A DNA stretch of 64,000 nucleotides from Spirulina major PCC 6313 (lineage in GTDB: Bacteria > Cyanobacteriota > Cyanobacteriia > Cyanobacteriales > Spirulinaceae). A model generated the notes under the pieces. That model saw only the letters and a list, made by a program, of their open reading frames with translations, did not search any database and was not told where the DNA came from. The stretch spans positions 3,624,771 to 3,688,770 of the forward strand of contig NZ_KV878783.1 in NCBI RefSeq assembly GCF_001890765.1, given 5' to 3'. The position numbers and the translations under genes are program-made. Positions 25,027-34,177 of the stretch are shown here, one piece after another; within the stretch, counting starts at the first letter, position 1; every line of letters begins with the position of its first letter.

Positions 25027-26344
25027 CTAATCCTGTAGGGGTTTGGAGACAGCCTGAGCCCCCTGCTTAACAAAGAAAAAACGTTCAATCGCAATAGCCA
25101 GGACTTTGACCCCTGGCAGTGGTTGCCTTCGAGAAGGAGCAAAGCCCACTAACTTCGTCAACGCCAGCGTAGCCTGTCGCAGGGAGTCAACAGCTTGGCC
25201 CGAGAGCTGATGCAACAACCTGAGTTCATCGGCATCAAAAAGCGTCTGAGCCGACTGTTCAGGGTCTTGACGCAAGGCATAAGTCAACCCGAGAAGCCGC
25301 CAAGCGACCACCGAGTAAAAAGTTAAGGCATTGACCAAGGTATGCACATCGTCAAATTGGAGCCGCTCCACATTTAACGCCCCAGACTTGAGAGTGAAGT
25401 GAAGCCGTTCAATGCGCCAACGCAGAGCATAGAAACGGAGGATGCGTTGGACATCCGCTGCCGTTGCCACCGGTAGACTGGTGAGCAAAGACCAGCACAG
25501 ACTGTTGTCAGCGTCGAAGCAGTCCACCTGCGTTTTCCCATCGACACAAGCGACCTCGGTAGCCATAACCAGCGTAAGGGGCTGCGTCTTGTGGCGAGCG
25601 GGGCTCAAATCTTGACGCGGGTAGATGTAAACGGTTGCCGCCTGCAACTGCAAGGTCACGTCTACCGTTCGTCCCTTGCCCTCATACAGCCGCTCAATCT
25701 GCACTGAATACTGCCCGTAGTCGTCGAGCTGCTCAGCGACATCCGGCAATGGACAGACCGTTCCGGCGGCAGCCACTTCGACGCGGCGGGGTTGACACAC
25801 CCGCACCAGCAAATCCACATTGGGCTCACGCTCAGCTTTGAAGAACTCGAAAATATCCCCTTCTCGGTCACAGGTGACCACCCACCGTCGGTTTGACCCT
25901 TGGGCTTGTTGGTTGACCGCAACCAAGCCCTTGAACCACTTTTGAGATTCTTTTTGCGGCGACGGCCAATCTATCGCCCCCCCTCGCGTCCAGTACTGTT
26001 GATGGATTAGTCCTAGGGGCTGCCCCTCCTGCTCCATGAGCAACACATTGTGCTGCATCAGTCCCCGCACCTTACCCTGGATTCTCCCCAATCCCGACAT
26101 CTGCGTCTGACCTGAGTAGTTGTAGTACGTTGTGTCCTGAGCCGCGATGAGATACTCACTCTCACTGGCTTGGACTCGGGCTTGGGTGGATGCCACGTGA
26201 CCGGACAACATCGTTGCACTGTTCATGTCCTTGCGGGCAAACAAACCGGCCACTGTTTGCCTAAAGCTGTTGCCCATACAACTCGAAAAGGACAAGTTGG
26301 GTTTTTCGTAGGCACGTTCATAGGCTTGGTTCAGACTTTTTTTA
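25027..26344 (-). mobile_element. IS4-family element, copy 2, truncated by IS982
   Basis: Begins with the same CTAATCCTGTAGGGGTTT terminal repeat as copy 1 and matches it up to the T7A at 26344, where IS982 sequence starts. The end carrying the transposase start and the second inverted repeat is gone. Within the shared part, one visible difference from copy 1 is GTGACC for ATGACC near 25873. Confidence 0.9.
25027..26344 (-). pseudogene. IS4 transposase copy 2, 5' end lost
   Basis: Encodes the full catalytic core seen in copy 1 (AAQDTTYY, CDREGDIFEFF, YALRWRIERLHF) with one substitution (VVTCDREG for VVICDREG). Its first codons (MSEFSQLNAFRPQVKK in copy 1) are replaced by IS982 and IS5 end sequence, so the apparent N-terminus of the long ORF starting at 26433 is read through two other elements. 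Expression and activity are unlikely. Confidence 0.85.
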
Positions 26345-26844
26345 ACCCAAGTTTCTAGTGGGCACCTCGAAAAATAGAAAGATTTCATGAACCGAGCGCG
26401 AGAGGAGCAGGCTCTGCGCCAAACTAGAGACAAGGCAGACAGGAGCAGGGAACCATGGGTAAAGGCTTCGGCAGAATTGAGAAGCGGCGGCAGCAGCTAG
26501 AAGCACGCAAAGACAAGCTGCAAGACCTCAATGAGATGATACCGTGGCGGGACTTGGGGCAAGTGCTCGACCAACTGCCGCGCCCAGAACGAAAAAGCAA
26601 AGCGGGTCGCAAAGCCATCGACGTGGTGGTTCTGTTCAAACTCTTGATCTTGAAGCATCTCTACAACCTGAGCAACGAGGAAGTCGAGTACCAAGCGCAC
26701 GACCGAGCCTCATTCCGCCGATTTCTGGGGTTGTCGGGAGAAGCAGAGATTCCGGATGCGACGACCCTAGACCGGTTTGAGCAACGGCTGAGAGAAGCCA
26801 ACCTCATCGAGGAACTCTTTGAGCAGTTTGCCAGCTTCCTGCGA

Positions 26845-28012
26845 GGGAGCATCCCAGCTTGGAACTAAGTATTATTGCTTAGGACAAAAGCACCATTAAG
26901 ATAGGCACAACGAAGGCGAAGAATGTGAGGAGCAGAAGAAGAAAGCCACTGAGCACCAGTCAGTTTGACACGGGCAGCAATGCGCTTCACGGTAGACTCA
27001 ACAGACCCAGAACCAATGTCAAGTCCCAAAGACTGGTATAAGCAATAATTGACAAGACGGCGACGATGCTTGCGCAGATAAGCCCGAAAACACTGAGCAG
27101 GGTGATGTGGGAGGGGTTTGAGTATGGCTAAGACCTCATCGACAAAACCAGACCAGAGCAAAGCTTTCAGTCGCTCTAAGCAGCATTGCTTGGGGTCTAT
27201 CTTGTAGAGATTTTCCATCAGATGATACCAGTCGAGGATTTCACGCCGTTGATACTCAGGAGCCAGGAGTTTGATCACGTTCCAAATGCCATCATGACCA
27301 TCACCGATGCAGAGGACAACGGAACGGAGAGGTTGCCATTGCACCCAGTCAACTAGAGCCTGATTGTCCTGGAAGTAAGCTGCACAGACCGTATCGTGAA
27401 GACTCACCGCTTTGTAATTGCGCCAAACACAAGGGCCAGTTTCTGCCGTTCTCAAACGCATATTGCCCCCATCAACGCTTAAGGCTTTAACGGGCTGTTG
27501 GCTTTGAGCTTCGGGAATCTCGCTGCGCAACACCATCCTCTGGAGTACACTGTGCCCTACTTTCATCCCCATCATTAACTCAATATCCTGTTCTGCTTCC
27601 TGGTAGGATGATTTGGCACTGGCGGCTAGGCAGCATTTCCCCATGACTGGACTCACTTGGGTTCTTGGCTTCAATCCCAGCGTCCTCGCCCTCCGGCTTT
27701 TCACTTTGAGTTGACCGATGCAGGTTTTCACCTGTCGCCATTTTCCACTCTGGCTTTCGTTGCCGTCTGACAAAAAAATTCCCCGATTTCTGGGCCAACT
27801 GTGTCGACCATGTGTTTACGAGCCGCTAGTTCGATGCTCTCAAAGTCTTGCAGTTGCGCCTCTGGGGTGTCTTCTTTGAGAAGCTTAGCAACTTCTTTGA
27901 GATGGTATTTGAGTTTTCGTTCTTGGGCTGAGTTCATTGTTCTGTTTCTCTCTACTTTCCCATCTCTGTCAATACCAAGTATAAATACTCATGTCATAAG
28001 TGGGATGCTCCC
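26845..28012 (-). mobile_element. ISKra4-family element (1168 bp)
   Basis: Inverted ends GGGAGCATCCCA at 26845 and its complement ending at 28012, flanked by an 8-bp duplication TCCTGCGA (26837-26844 and 28013-28020). Inserted in the IS5 transposase gene. Confidence 0.88.
26865..27937 (-). pseudogene. ISKra4-family transposase, frameshifted
   Basis: The N-terminal part (MNSAQERKLKYHLKEVAKLL to TATKARVENGDR) is at 27728-27937. The rest (CIGQLKVKSRRARTLGLKPR to the C-terminus) is in another frame down to 26865. Catalytic segments of the family are present: ALSVDGGNMRLR, CIGDGHDGIW and ILDWYHLMENLYK. The total of 1073 bases is not a multiple of three, so one base has been lost or gained near 27740, unless the shift is programmed. 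Confidence 0.8.
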
Positions 28013-28893
28013 TCCTGCGAGAGGCAGGGTATGAAGCGAAAGGGGGTCAAATCATTGATGCTACGCTGATTCCAGTGCCAATCCAGCGCAACAGTCGAGA
28101 AGAGAACCAGAAGATTAAACAAGGAGAGCTCCCGGAAGCCTGGCGAGAGCAGCCCCACAAACTGTCCCAGAAGGACAGGGATGCCCGCTGGACGAAAAAG
28201 AACGGCCAGAACCACTTCGGCTACAAAAACCACATCAATATCGATGCCAAGCATGGCTTCATCCGCCGCTATAGCATTACCGAAGCCTCGGTGCATGACT
28301 CCCAAGCCTTAGGTGCGGTGCTAGACCCGGACAATGGTGGCGACGAGGTTTGGGCGGATAGTGCTTACCGCGATGAGCAAGTGGAAGTCGGCTTGGAAGC
28401 CCTTGGTCATAGCAGTCAAATTCACGAACGAGCCTATCGCAACCGACCGTTGACAGAAGAGCAGAAAGCCTCCAACCGGAAAAAGTCCAAGACCCGCGCC
28501 AAAGTCGAGCATGTCTTTGGGTCTTGGGTGATGACGATGGGGGGCAAGTTAGTCCGGGCGGTCGGTCTAGCGCGAGTGCAAGCCCAACTGGGCTTCAAAA
28601 ATTTGGTGTACAACCTCAAGCGCTATGTGTTCTGGCAACAGAAGTCTCGATCTCAGTCCCGGGTTCAGTGTGTCTAAAGGAAGGAATGGCGGTGAAAATG
28701 AGGCTAATTTCGCGCAAGACGTGAGACATTTGGGTCAAGGATTAATCTATAGCATCGTGCAGTCTTGAGCTGCGTCTTGCATTCCAGAATTGTCTTAAGA
28801 AAATCTTTTGTTCGAGGTGCCCTAGTGCTTAGTCAAAGAGATAGTGCCGAGTGAGAAGAGTAAGATGAAGTCAGTGTTCAAACCAAGGCTGAC

Positions 28894-29361
28894 ATGGTCA
28901 AAAAATACGTTGTGCGCTTAAGTGACGAAGAACGACAAAACCTCCAGGAAATTGTCACCACGGGGAAACGAGCTGCGGCTCTGATCAATCATGCCCGAAT
29001 TCTCCTCAAAGCCGATTGCCAGCAATCCCCCGGTTGGCGAGATCAGGATATAAAAGAAGCCCTTGATATTAGCCTGAGAACTATTGAGCGAGTGCGGAAA
29101 CGATTTGTCGAAGAGGGGCTAGAGGCAGCCTTAAGCCCTCGCCCCCATCCCCGTCGCCCCCGAAAGTTGGATGGCACAACGGAGGCACACTTAGTGGCGT
29201 TGTGCTGTAGTGAACCGCCCGCAGGTCAGGGGCGATGGACGTTACGTTTATTAGCACAGCAGATGGTGGAGTTGGACTATGTCGATGACATCAGCCATGA
29301 AAGCGTGCGGCAACTGCTAAAAAAAACGAACTCCAACCCTGGCGACAAAGCTGTTGGGTAA
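28894..29361 (+). CDS. IS630 copy B orfA, helix-turn-helix part of transposase
   Basis: 155 residues with the IS630 DNA-binding region: MVKKYVVRLSDEERQNLQEI start, ALDISLRTIERVRKRFVEEG and RPHPRRPRKLDG linker. Near the end, an A8 run (29319-29326) allows a -1 shift. The shifted frame reads NELQPWRQSCWVIPPSQSAE and continues directly into orfB, which gives the usual full-length IS630 transposase. Read without a shift, it stops at 29361. Confidence 0.88.
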   Translation: MVKKYVVRLSDEERQNLQEIVTTGKRAAALINHARILLKADCQQSPGWRDQDIKEALDISLRTIERVRKRFVEEGLEAALSPRPHPRRPRKLDGTTEAHLVALCCSEPPAGQGRWTLRLLAQQMVELDYVDDISHESVRQLLKKTNSNPGDKAVG

Positions 29362-29396
29362 TTCCACCGAGCCAAAGCGCAGAGTTTGTCTGGCAT

Positions 29397-30023
29397 ATGG
29401 AGGCAGTCTTGACGGTCTATCAGACGGATTACACCCCAAACATGCCTGTGATTTGCATTGATGAAGCGAGCAAACAGTTAGTCAAAGAAACCCGCCTACC
29501 CATTCCGGCTCAACCGGGGCAGCCCGAACGGGTGGATTATGAATATGAGCGCAACGGGACAGCCAACCTGTTTATGGTCTGTGAACCGATGATTGGGTGG
29601 CGGCGCGTGACGGTCACAGAGCGTCGCACCGCAGTAGATTATGCCCACTTGCTCAAAACGTTAGTGGATATCGATTACGCCCAAGCCCAAAAAATCATTG
29701 TCATTCAGGATAATCTCAATACTCATTCCCCGGCCTCACTCTACAAAGCCTTTGAACCGGCAGAAGCACAACGCATCTTGAGTCGATTGGAATTCTGCCA
29801 TACCCCCAAACATGGCAGTTGGCTGAATATGGCCGAGATTGAACTGAGTGTTTTGAGTCGTCAGTGCTTAAGTCGCCGGATTCCTGATCAGGAGACACTC
29901 AAGCGTGAAGTGGATGCCTGGCAAGACGAGCGCAATCATCAGGAAACATGGATTGATTGGCGATTTACAACGGCTGATGCCAGGCTAAAATTACAACATC
30001 TCTATCCGTCAATTGATTGTTGA
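29397..30023 (+). CDS. IS630 copy B orfB, DDE catalytic part of transposase
   Basis: At least 208 residues, extended upstream in frame to the A8 slip site of orfA. DDE superfamily endonuclease: first Asp in MPVICIDEASKQLV, second in KIIVIQDNLNTHS, third acidic residue in KHGSWLNMAEIELS (IS630 Glu). Complete, unlike copy A. The most likely product is an orfA-orfB fusion of about 375 residues made by -1 frameshifting. The listed ATG at 29397 is therefore probably not a real initiation site. Confidence 0.88.
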   Translation: MEAVLTVYQTDYTPNMPVICIDEASKQLVKETRLPIPAQPGQPERVDYEYERNGTANLFMVCEPMIGWRRVTVTERRTAVDYAHLLKTLVDIDYAQAQKIIVIQDNLNTHSPASLYKAFEPAEAQRILSRLEFCHTPKHGSWLNMAEIELSVLSRQCLSRRIPDQETLKREVDAWQDERNHQETWIDWRFTTADARLKLQHLYPSIDC

Positions 30024-30095
30024 CTGGACACTAGTTAGGGAAGAAGGCAGGAAAAGAGAATAAAATCCTCTCCACAGAAAGAAATATCGGAGAGG

Positions 30096-30926
30096 ATGAA
30101 GATGATTGAGACAATTGTGGCACTGTATTGCGTGATTGACGACATCCTCACCGCCATCGGTCACCAGGAAGACTCTCGCCGTCGTATCAGCGACACAGAA
30201 GTCATCCTCACAGCCCTGGTCGCCGCTCGCTTCTTTGCTGGGAATCACCAACAGAGCCGAGACTATCTTGATGAACACGGACTCATTCCTGCAATGCTGA
30301 GTGCCTCACGGCTCAATCGCCGTCTGCATCTGGTCTCGGAACTGATGTACGAGTTGCAAATGCAGTTGGGACAAATCTGGATGGAGCTGAACACTCAAAG
30401 TCAGTATCGGCTCGACTCCTTCCCCGTACCCGTCTGCGACAACATCCGCATCCGACGCTCGCGTCTGTTCGGTGACGAGGAGTACCGAGGATATGTTGCC
30501 TCCAAGAAGTGCTACTTCTACGGCCTACGCATCCATCTGGTCAGCACGATTGATGGTGTTCCGGTGGAGTGGGTCTTCCTGCCGGGGTCGGCCAATGACG
30601 TGCGGGGATTGCGAACACTGCCATTGAATTTGCCCTCAGGCAGCGAGCTGTATGTTGATAAGGGCTACACCGATTATGTCGCTGAGGATAATTTAGCTCG
30701 GGCTGATGGTATCAAGCTGATGCCGCTGCGCAAGAAGAACTCCCAGCGAGCTGACAGTCCTTGTCTGGCTTACATCAAACAGACTCTACGTCATCCCATC
30801 GAGACCACCTTCAGTCAGCTGGTCGCCCGCTTTCCAAAACGGATTCATGCCGTTACGGCTGCTGGCTTTCTGCTCAAGGTTTCTTCTTTCATCTGGATGC
30901 ATTCCCTTGAATCCACCTTTCTCTGA
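30096..30926 (+). CDS. IS982-family transposase
   Basis: A 276-residue DDE transposase. The IS982 pattern is seen as LDSFPVPVCDNIRIRRSRLF (first Asp), the strand GLRIHLVSTIDGVPVEWVFL, the second Asp in LYVDKGYTDY and the C-terminal Glu in RHPIETTFSQLVARFP. The gene appears complete with its ATG at 30096. However, the left end of its element is split off by about 3.7 kb of inserted IS5 and IS630, so the composite element may no longer move. Confidence 0.9.
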   Translation: MKMIETIVALYCVIDDILTAIGHQEDSRRRISDTEVILTALVAARFFAGNHQQSRDYLDEHGLIPAMLSASRLNRRLHLVSELMYELQMQLGQIWMELNTQSQYRLDSFPVPVCDNIRIRRSRLFGDEEYRGYVASKKCYFYGLRIHLVSTIDGVPVEWVFLPGSANDVRGLRTLPLNLPSGSELYVDKGYTDYVAEDNLARADGIKLMPLRKKNSQRADSPCLAYIKQTLRHPIETTFSQLVARFPKRIHAVTAAGFLLKVSSFIWMHSLESTFL

Positions 30927-30956
30927 CTGCTTCCTTCCCTAACTAGCAACTTGGGT

Positions 30957-31145
30957 TAGTAGAGGGTGTCAAAACTCTCGGCAAAGGTTTGCTGGCAGTG
31001 AGGGCAGAAGTAGCGTTGATGACCATTGGGCATTTTGCCGTGTTTGTGGGTTTTGGGATGACCGCAGAGCCGACATTCCATAGTTTTAGTGCAGTGGTAA
31101 CGATTCCTCTACTTTACCAAACCCACATCATTTTGACGCACTACC
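30957..31145 (-). mobile_element. IS1-family left-end fragment
   Basis: The reverse complement of 11084-11272: it carries the IS1 left terminal repeat (ending GACGCACTACC at 31145) and the first part of insA, and stops where IS982 begins. Its outer flank GACTGCCA is the inverted match of the flank at 13171-13178. Confidence 0.9.
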
Positions 31146-31146
31146 G

Positions 31147-32610
31147 ACTGCCATACCCTTTCTGTACCGTGTTCTGGGGTTAACTACTGTCACTCTCATC
31201 GCTGGCAGGACAGCCACTCCCGGTTTAGCCCAATCCATCATCGCGGCTCCCGACCGGACGGGAACAGAGATCCAGCAGGATGATCACCTCTACCGCATCC
31301 AAGGGGGGACATCAGCGGGGTCTAATCTTTTCCATTCTTTTGAACAGTTTGGATTAAAAGCCGGAGAAGTGGGGCAATTTCTCAGTCAGCCCGGCGTGAC
31401 GAATATTTTGGGGCGAGTGGTGGGGGGAAATCCATCGATCATCCAAGGGGTGCTCCAAGTGATGAATCCCCAAGCGAATCTATACCTGATGAATCCGGCG
31501 GGGATTGTCTTTGGGGCGGGGGCAAGCCTGGATATTGGTGGGGATTTTTTCGCGACGACGGCGGATCGGATTGGGATTGGAGGGGGATGGTTTGAGGCGA
31601 CGGGGCAGAACGATTACGCCGAGTTGGTGGGGAGTCCGCGCCAATTTGCCTTTGTGAACGCGGAGCCGGGGGGGATTCTCAACGCGGGGACTTTGGCGGT
31701 GGGTGGTGATTTGGGCTTGGTGGGGGGAACGGTGGTTAATACGGGGCAATTGTCCGCGCCCCAGGGTCGGGTGGTGTTGGCGGCTGTGCCGGGGACGAGT
31801 TTGGTGAATCTGTCGCAGCCGGGAATGTTGCTGAGTTTGGAGGTGGAGCAAGGGGCGATCGCATCGGGAATCACGCCGCTCGATCTGCCGCGTCTGCTGA
31901 CCTGGGACGGTGTGACGGCTGAGGGAGTGCAGCGGGGCGATGTGGCGATCGCTGGCCCCATTTACGGCCAAACGGTGGATCTTCTCGCAGCGGGGCGAGT
32001 GTCCCCCAGCGATCCGGGTTTGATTCGCACCGGAGATGGCTCACTGTCGGCCCCCACCGTGACACGCTTCGCGACCGATCCGGATGCGTCCCTTTCTTAC
32101 CTCTTGATTGACAGCGCGATCGCAGATTATCACCCCCTCCTCTACAACACCGCCCCCGGCACGATCGCCACGGTGATCACCCCAGACCAAGCCGGTGTGA
32201 CCGTGGTGGGCGATCGCCTCTCGACCCTGGCGGCGGCAGGTCAAACCGTAGACTCCGTACAAATTTTCGCCGATGGCCAGGTCGGGAATTTTTGGCTCGG
32301 TCGTGATTTTGTCAGCGCGGCGAATGTGGCGGACTATCAACAACCCTTGCAAACCTGGGCCGCTGGCCTCGCCCCCGATGGGGATATTTTGCTCTATAGC
32401 TGCTTCACGGCCTTGGGAGTGGTAGGGGATAGGGTAAGGGCGATCGCACCCTTGGCCACTTCAAGCTCGAAGCGTGTGCCCTCAATACCTCTGGTTACCC
32501 AAGGGGCTAACACTTTCTCGGTGAGAGTTAAGCCCCCCATTGTGAATATTGCAAATTGCGAAGCCTTGACCCGTTTAGCCTTGGGGCGGTCACAATTTGG
32601 TATATCCTAG
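31147..32610 (+). pseudogene. filamentous-haemagglutinin-type secreted protein, start codon displaced
   Basis: The frame from 31147 reads TAIPFLYRVLGLTTVTLIAG and TPGLAQS, a signal peptide missing only its Met, and then the TPS (two-partner secretion) haemagglutination domain: YRIQGGTSAGSNLFHSFEQF, GRVVGGNPSIIQG, LYLMNPAGIVFGAGASLDIG. Such proteins are exported by a TpsB/FhaC partner. The ATG is at 13180 on the other strand, severed by the IS1 event. A later segment (FADGQVGNFWLGRDFV, LAPDGDILLYSCFT) resembles a DUF4347-like repeat. The last 30 residues read into DNA that is duplicated upstream of mrpC at 34290-34406, so the 3' end is probably also truncated. A GTG at 31369 could give a leaderless fragment. 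Confidence 0.75.
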
Positions 32611-32654
32611 CCGAAATAATCAAGCTCAACTTCAAATAGTTTGGTGATTGTCCT

Positions 32655-32753
32655 GTGTTAGAAGTCTGTTTGTTTGCCACAGTGTTATGTGGATTTTTCG
32701 GTACGATCTTCCAGCCAGAGAGTGGCATGATCGAGATTAGCAACACGTCATGA
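32655..32753 (+). pseudogene. collapsed mrpC copy (32 codons)
   Basis: Starts GTG and encodes VLEVCLFATVLCGFFGTIF, matching the first residues of the intact mrpC at 34407 (VLEACIFATILCGFFGIIL). It then jumps to PESGMIEISNTS, matching its last residues (REIEISNTPS). About 80 codons are deleted in frame. Its stop overlaps the mrpD1 start just as in the intact pair, so it may persist as a translational-coupling leader. Confidence 0.8.
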
Positions 32754-34177
32754 TGTTAGAAACTATTCTCTGGGTGCTCTGTCCCTTTGTAGCGGGCTTT
32801 GTGATCATGCTGCTGCCTCGCTTGGATCGCCTCTTGGCGGTGGTGGCGGGGTTGGTGTCGGTGGGGTTTGGGGCCCAGGCGTTAGGGATGCGATCGCCCC
32901 TCATTTTTCAACTCCTCGATAGCGCCGGGGTCACCCTCCAAATCGATACCTTGGGGGGCTATTTCATCCTCACCAATGCGGTGGTGACGTTGGCGGTGCT
33001 GTTCTACTGTTGGCAGAGCGATCGCACCTCGTTTTTCTATGCCCAACTGTTGATGCTCCACGGCAGTTTAAACGCCGCGTTCATCTGTGCCGACTTCATG
33101 AGCCTCTATGTCGCCCTAGAAGTGACCGGCATCGCCGCGTTTTTACTCATTGCCTATCCAAGGAGCGATCGCACCCTCTGGGTGGGGCTGCGTTACCTCT
33201 TCATCAGCAACGTTGCCATGCTGTTCTACCTCGTCGGCGCGGTGTTGGTGTATCAAACCCACCAATCATTCCAATTCGCCGGCCTGGTGGATTCGCCCCC
33301 GGAAGCCCTAGCGTTGATCTTCCTTGGCCTGCTGGCCAAGGGGGGAATTTTCGTCTCGGGCCTCTGGCTCCCCCTCACCCATTCCGAATCAGACACCCCC
33401 GTCTCGGCCATGTTGTCGGGGGTGGTGGTGAAAGCCAGTTTGTTACCGCTGCTGCGGTGCAGCTTGATCCAAGCCGAAATTGGCGCGATCGTGGCAACCC
33501 TGGGCATTGGAACCGCCCTCCTGGGGGTGGGGTTTGCCATGTTTGAACGCGATGCGAAACGAATGCTAGCCCTTTCGACCCTCTCCCAGGTGGGGTTTAT
33601 CTTGGTCGCCCCGGAAATGGGGGGCTTTTATGCCCTCAGCCATGGCATGGCAAAATCATCGCTGTTCCTCTCCTCTGGCTCGCTCCCCAGTCGTGACTTT
33701 AAGGTGCTCCAACAGACTCCCCTGGCTCTATCCCTCTGGTTACCCTTAGCGATCGCCGGTCTCTCCATTTCCGGCTTTCCCGGCGTGATCGGGTTTGGCG
33801 CTAAGGTGTGGACGACCAAACAACTTCTGCCGTGGCAAGGCCTCTTGATGACCATCGCCGCCACGGGAACCGCCGTTGTGTTTGCCAAATTCCTCTTTTT
33901 ACCCCGTGGGCCGTGGCAACCCCCCAAACCCAACTACCTCGCCGCCCAACTTCTCCTCCTGGGGGGGCTGGTGGCGGGCAATGGGTTCTATCTCAAGGCC
34001 TATACCCTGGCGAATCTGGGTAAAGCCCTGATCACGATCGCGATCGGGTGGCTCCTCTACTTCACCATCGCCCAGCGGCTAACGTTCAAGTTGCCCAACG
34101 TGGCCGAACAGTTCGAGCATTTAATCGGGGTGATGAGTTTGATGTTAGTCCTGTTATTCTGGATGGCGCTGGCGTGA
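32750..34177 (+). CDS. mrpD: MrpD-type antiporter subunit, copy 1 (NuoL/NdhD-like)
   Basis: A 475-residue integral membrane protein with about 13-14 helices of the proton_antipo_M family, shared by Mrp Na+/H+ antiporters and NDH-1 subunits. Conserved charged residues lie within helices: Glu in MSLYVALEVTGIAAFLLIAY and Lys in LIFLGLLAKGGIFVSGLWLP. The HSESDTPVSAMLSG motif and the lysine helix KRMLALSTLSQVGF are also present. It is about 80% identical by eye to copy 2 at 34742. In Synechocystis the two equivalents are, from memory, annotated ndhD5 and ndhD6. Role: ion translocation in the Mrp complex, supporting Na+ extrusion and pH control. Confidence 0.9.
   Translation: MMLETILWVLCPFVAGFVIMLLPRLDRLLAVVAGLVSVGFGAQALGMRSPLIFQLLDSAGVTLQIDTLGGYFILTNAVVTLAVLFYCWQSDRTSFFYAQLLMLHGSLNAAFICADFMSLYVALEVTGIAAFLLIAYPRSDRTLWVGLRYLFISNVAMLFYLVGAVLVYQTHQSFQFAGLVDSPPEALALIFLGLLAKGGIFVSGLWLPLTHSESDTPVSAMLSGVVVKASLLPLLRCSLIQAEIGAIVATLGIGTALLGVGFAMFERDAKRMLALSTLSQVGFILVAPEMGGFYALSHGMAKSSLFLSSGSLPSRDFKVLQQTPLALSLWLPLAIAGLSISGFPGVIGFGAKVWTTKQLLPWQGLLMTIAATGTAVVFAKFLFLPRGPWQPPKPNYLAAQLLLLGGLVAGNGFYLKAYTLANLGKALITIAIGWLLYFTIAQRLTFKLPNVAEQFEHLIGVMSLMLVLLFWMALA

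Larger units (their letters stand above)
26455..28677 (+). pseudogene. IS5-family transposase, split by ISKra4
   Basis: Codons 1-130 lie at 26455-26844 (MGKGFGRIEKRRQQLEARKD to FEQFASFLR). The reading frame resumes without loss at 28021 (EAGYEAKGGQIIDATLIPVP) and runs to 28677, giving 348 residues when joined. DDE residues are visible in IIDATLIPVP, DEVWADSAYRDEQ and the C-terminal segment RAKVEHVFGSWV. Only the ISKra4 insertion disables it. Confidence 0.88.
26359..28821 (+). mobile_element. IS5-family element, interrupted by ISKra4
   Basis: Ends share GGCACCTCGAA as inverted repeats (26361 and 28811 regions). The 4-bp target CTAG lies at 26355-26358 on the left, and the right copy starts at 28822, where IS630 has inserted at its TA. 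CTAG (YTAR) is the usual IS5 target. About 1.3 kb without the inserted ISKra4. Confidence 0.8.
28825..30031 (+). mobile_element. IS630-family element, copy B (1207 bp, intact)
   Basis: Flanked by TA (28823-28824 and 30032-30033), with ends GTGCTTAGTCAA and, inverted, GTGTCCAGTCAA. It sits precisely in the right CTAG duplication of IS5. Almost identical to copy A but without that copy's extra base. Confidence 0.93.
26345..30956 (+). mobile_element. IS982-family element, split by IS5 and IS630
   Basis: Left end ACCCAAGTTTCTAG at 26345-26358; right end reads, inverted, ACCCAAGTTGCTAGTTAGGG at 30937-30956. Removing IS5 (with its CTAG duplication) and IS630 rejoins CTAG to TTAGGGAAG and gives an element of about 940 bp. 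No target duplication flanks it. Its left neighbour is a truncated IS4 and its right neighbour a truncated IS1, so it marks a deletion or recombination junction. Confidence 0.8.

Noticed and set aside
26345-26433. N-terminal extension of IS4 copy 2 transposase
   Set aside because: Encoded by IS982 and IS5 end sequences, not by IS4.
31369-32610. GTG at 31369 as the true start of the haemagglutinin-like gene
   Set aside because: The frame continues upstream into a signal peptide and the start of the TPS domain; the real ATG was displaced to 13180.
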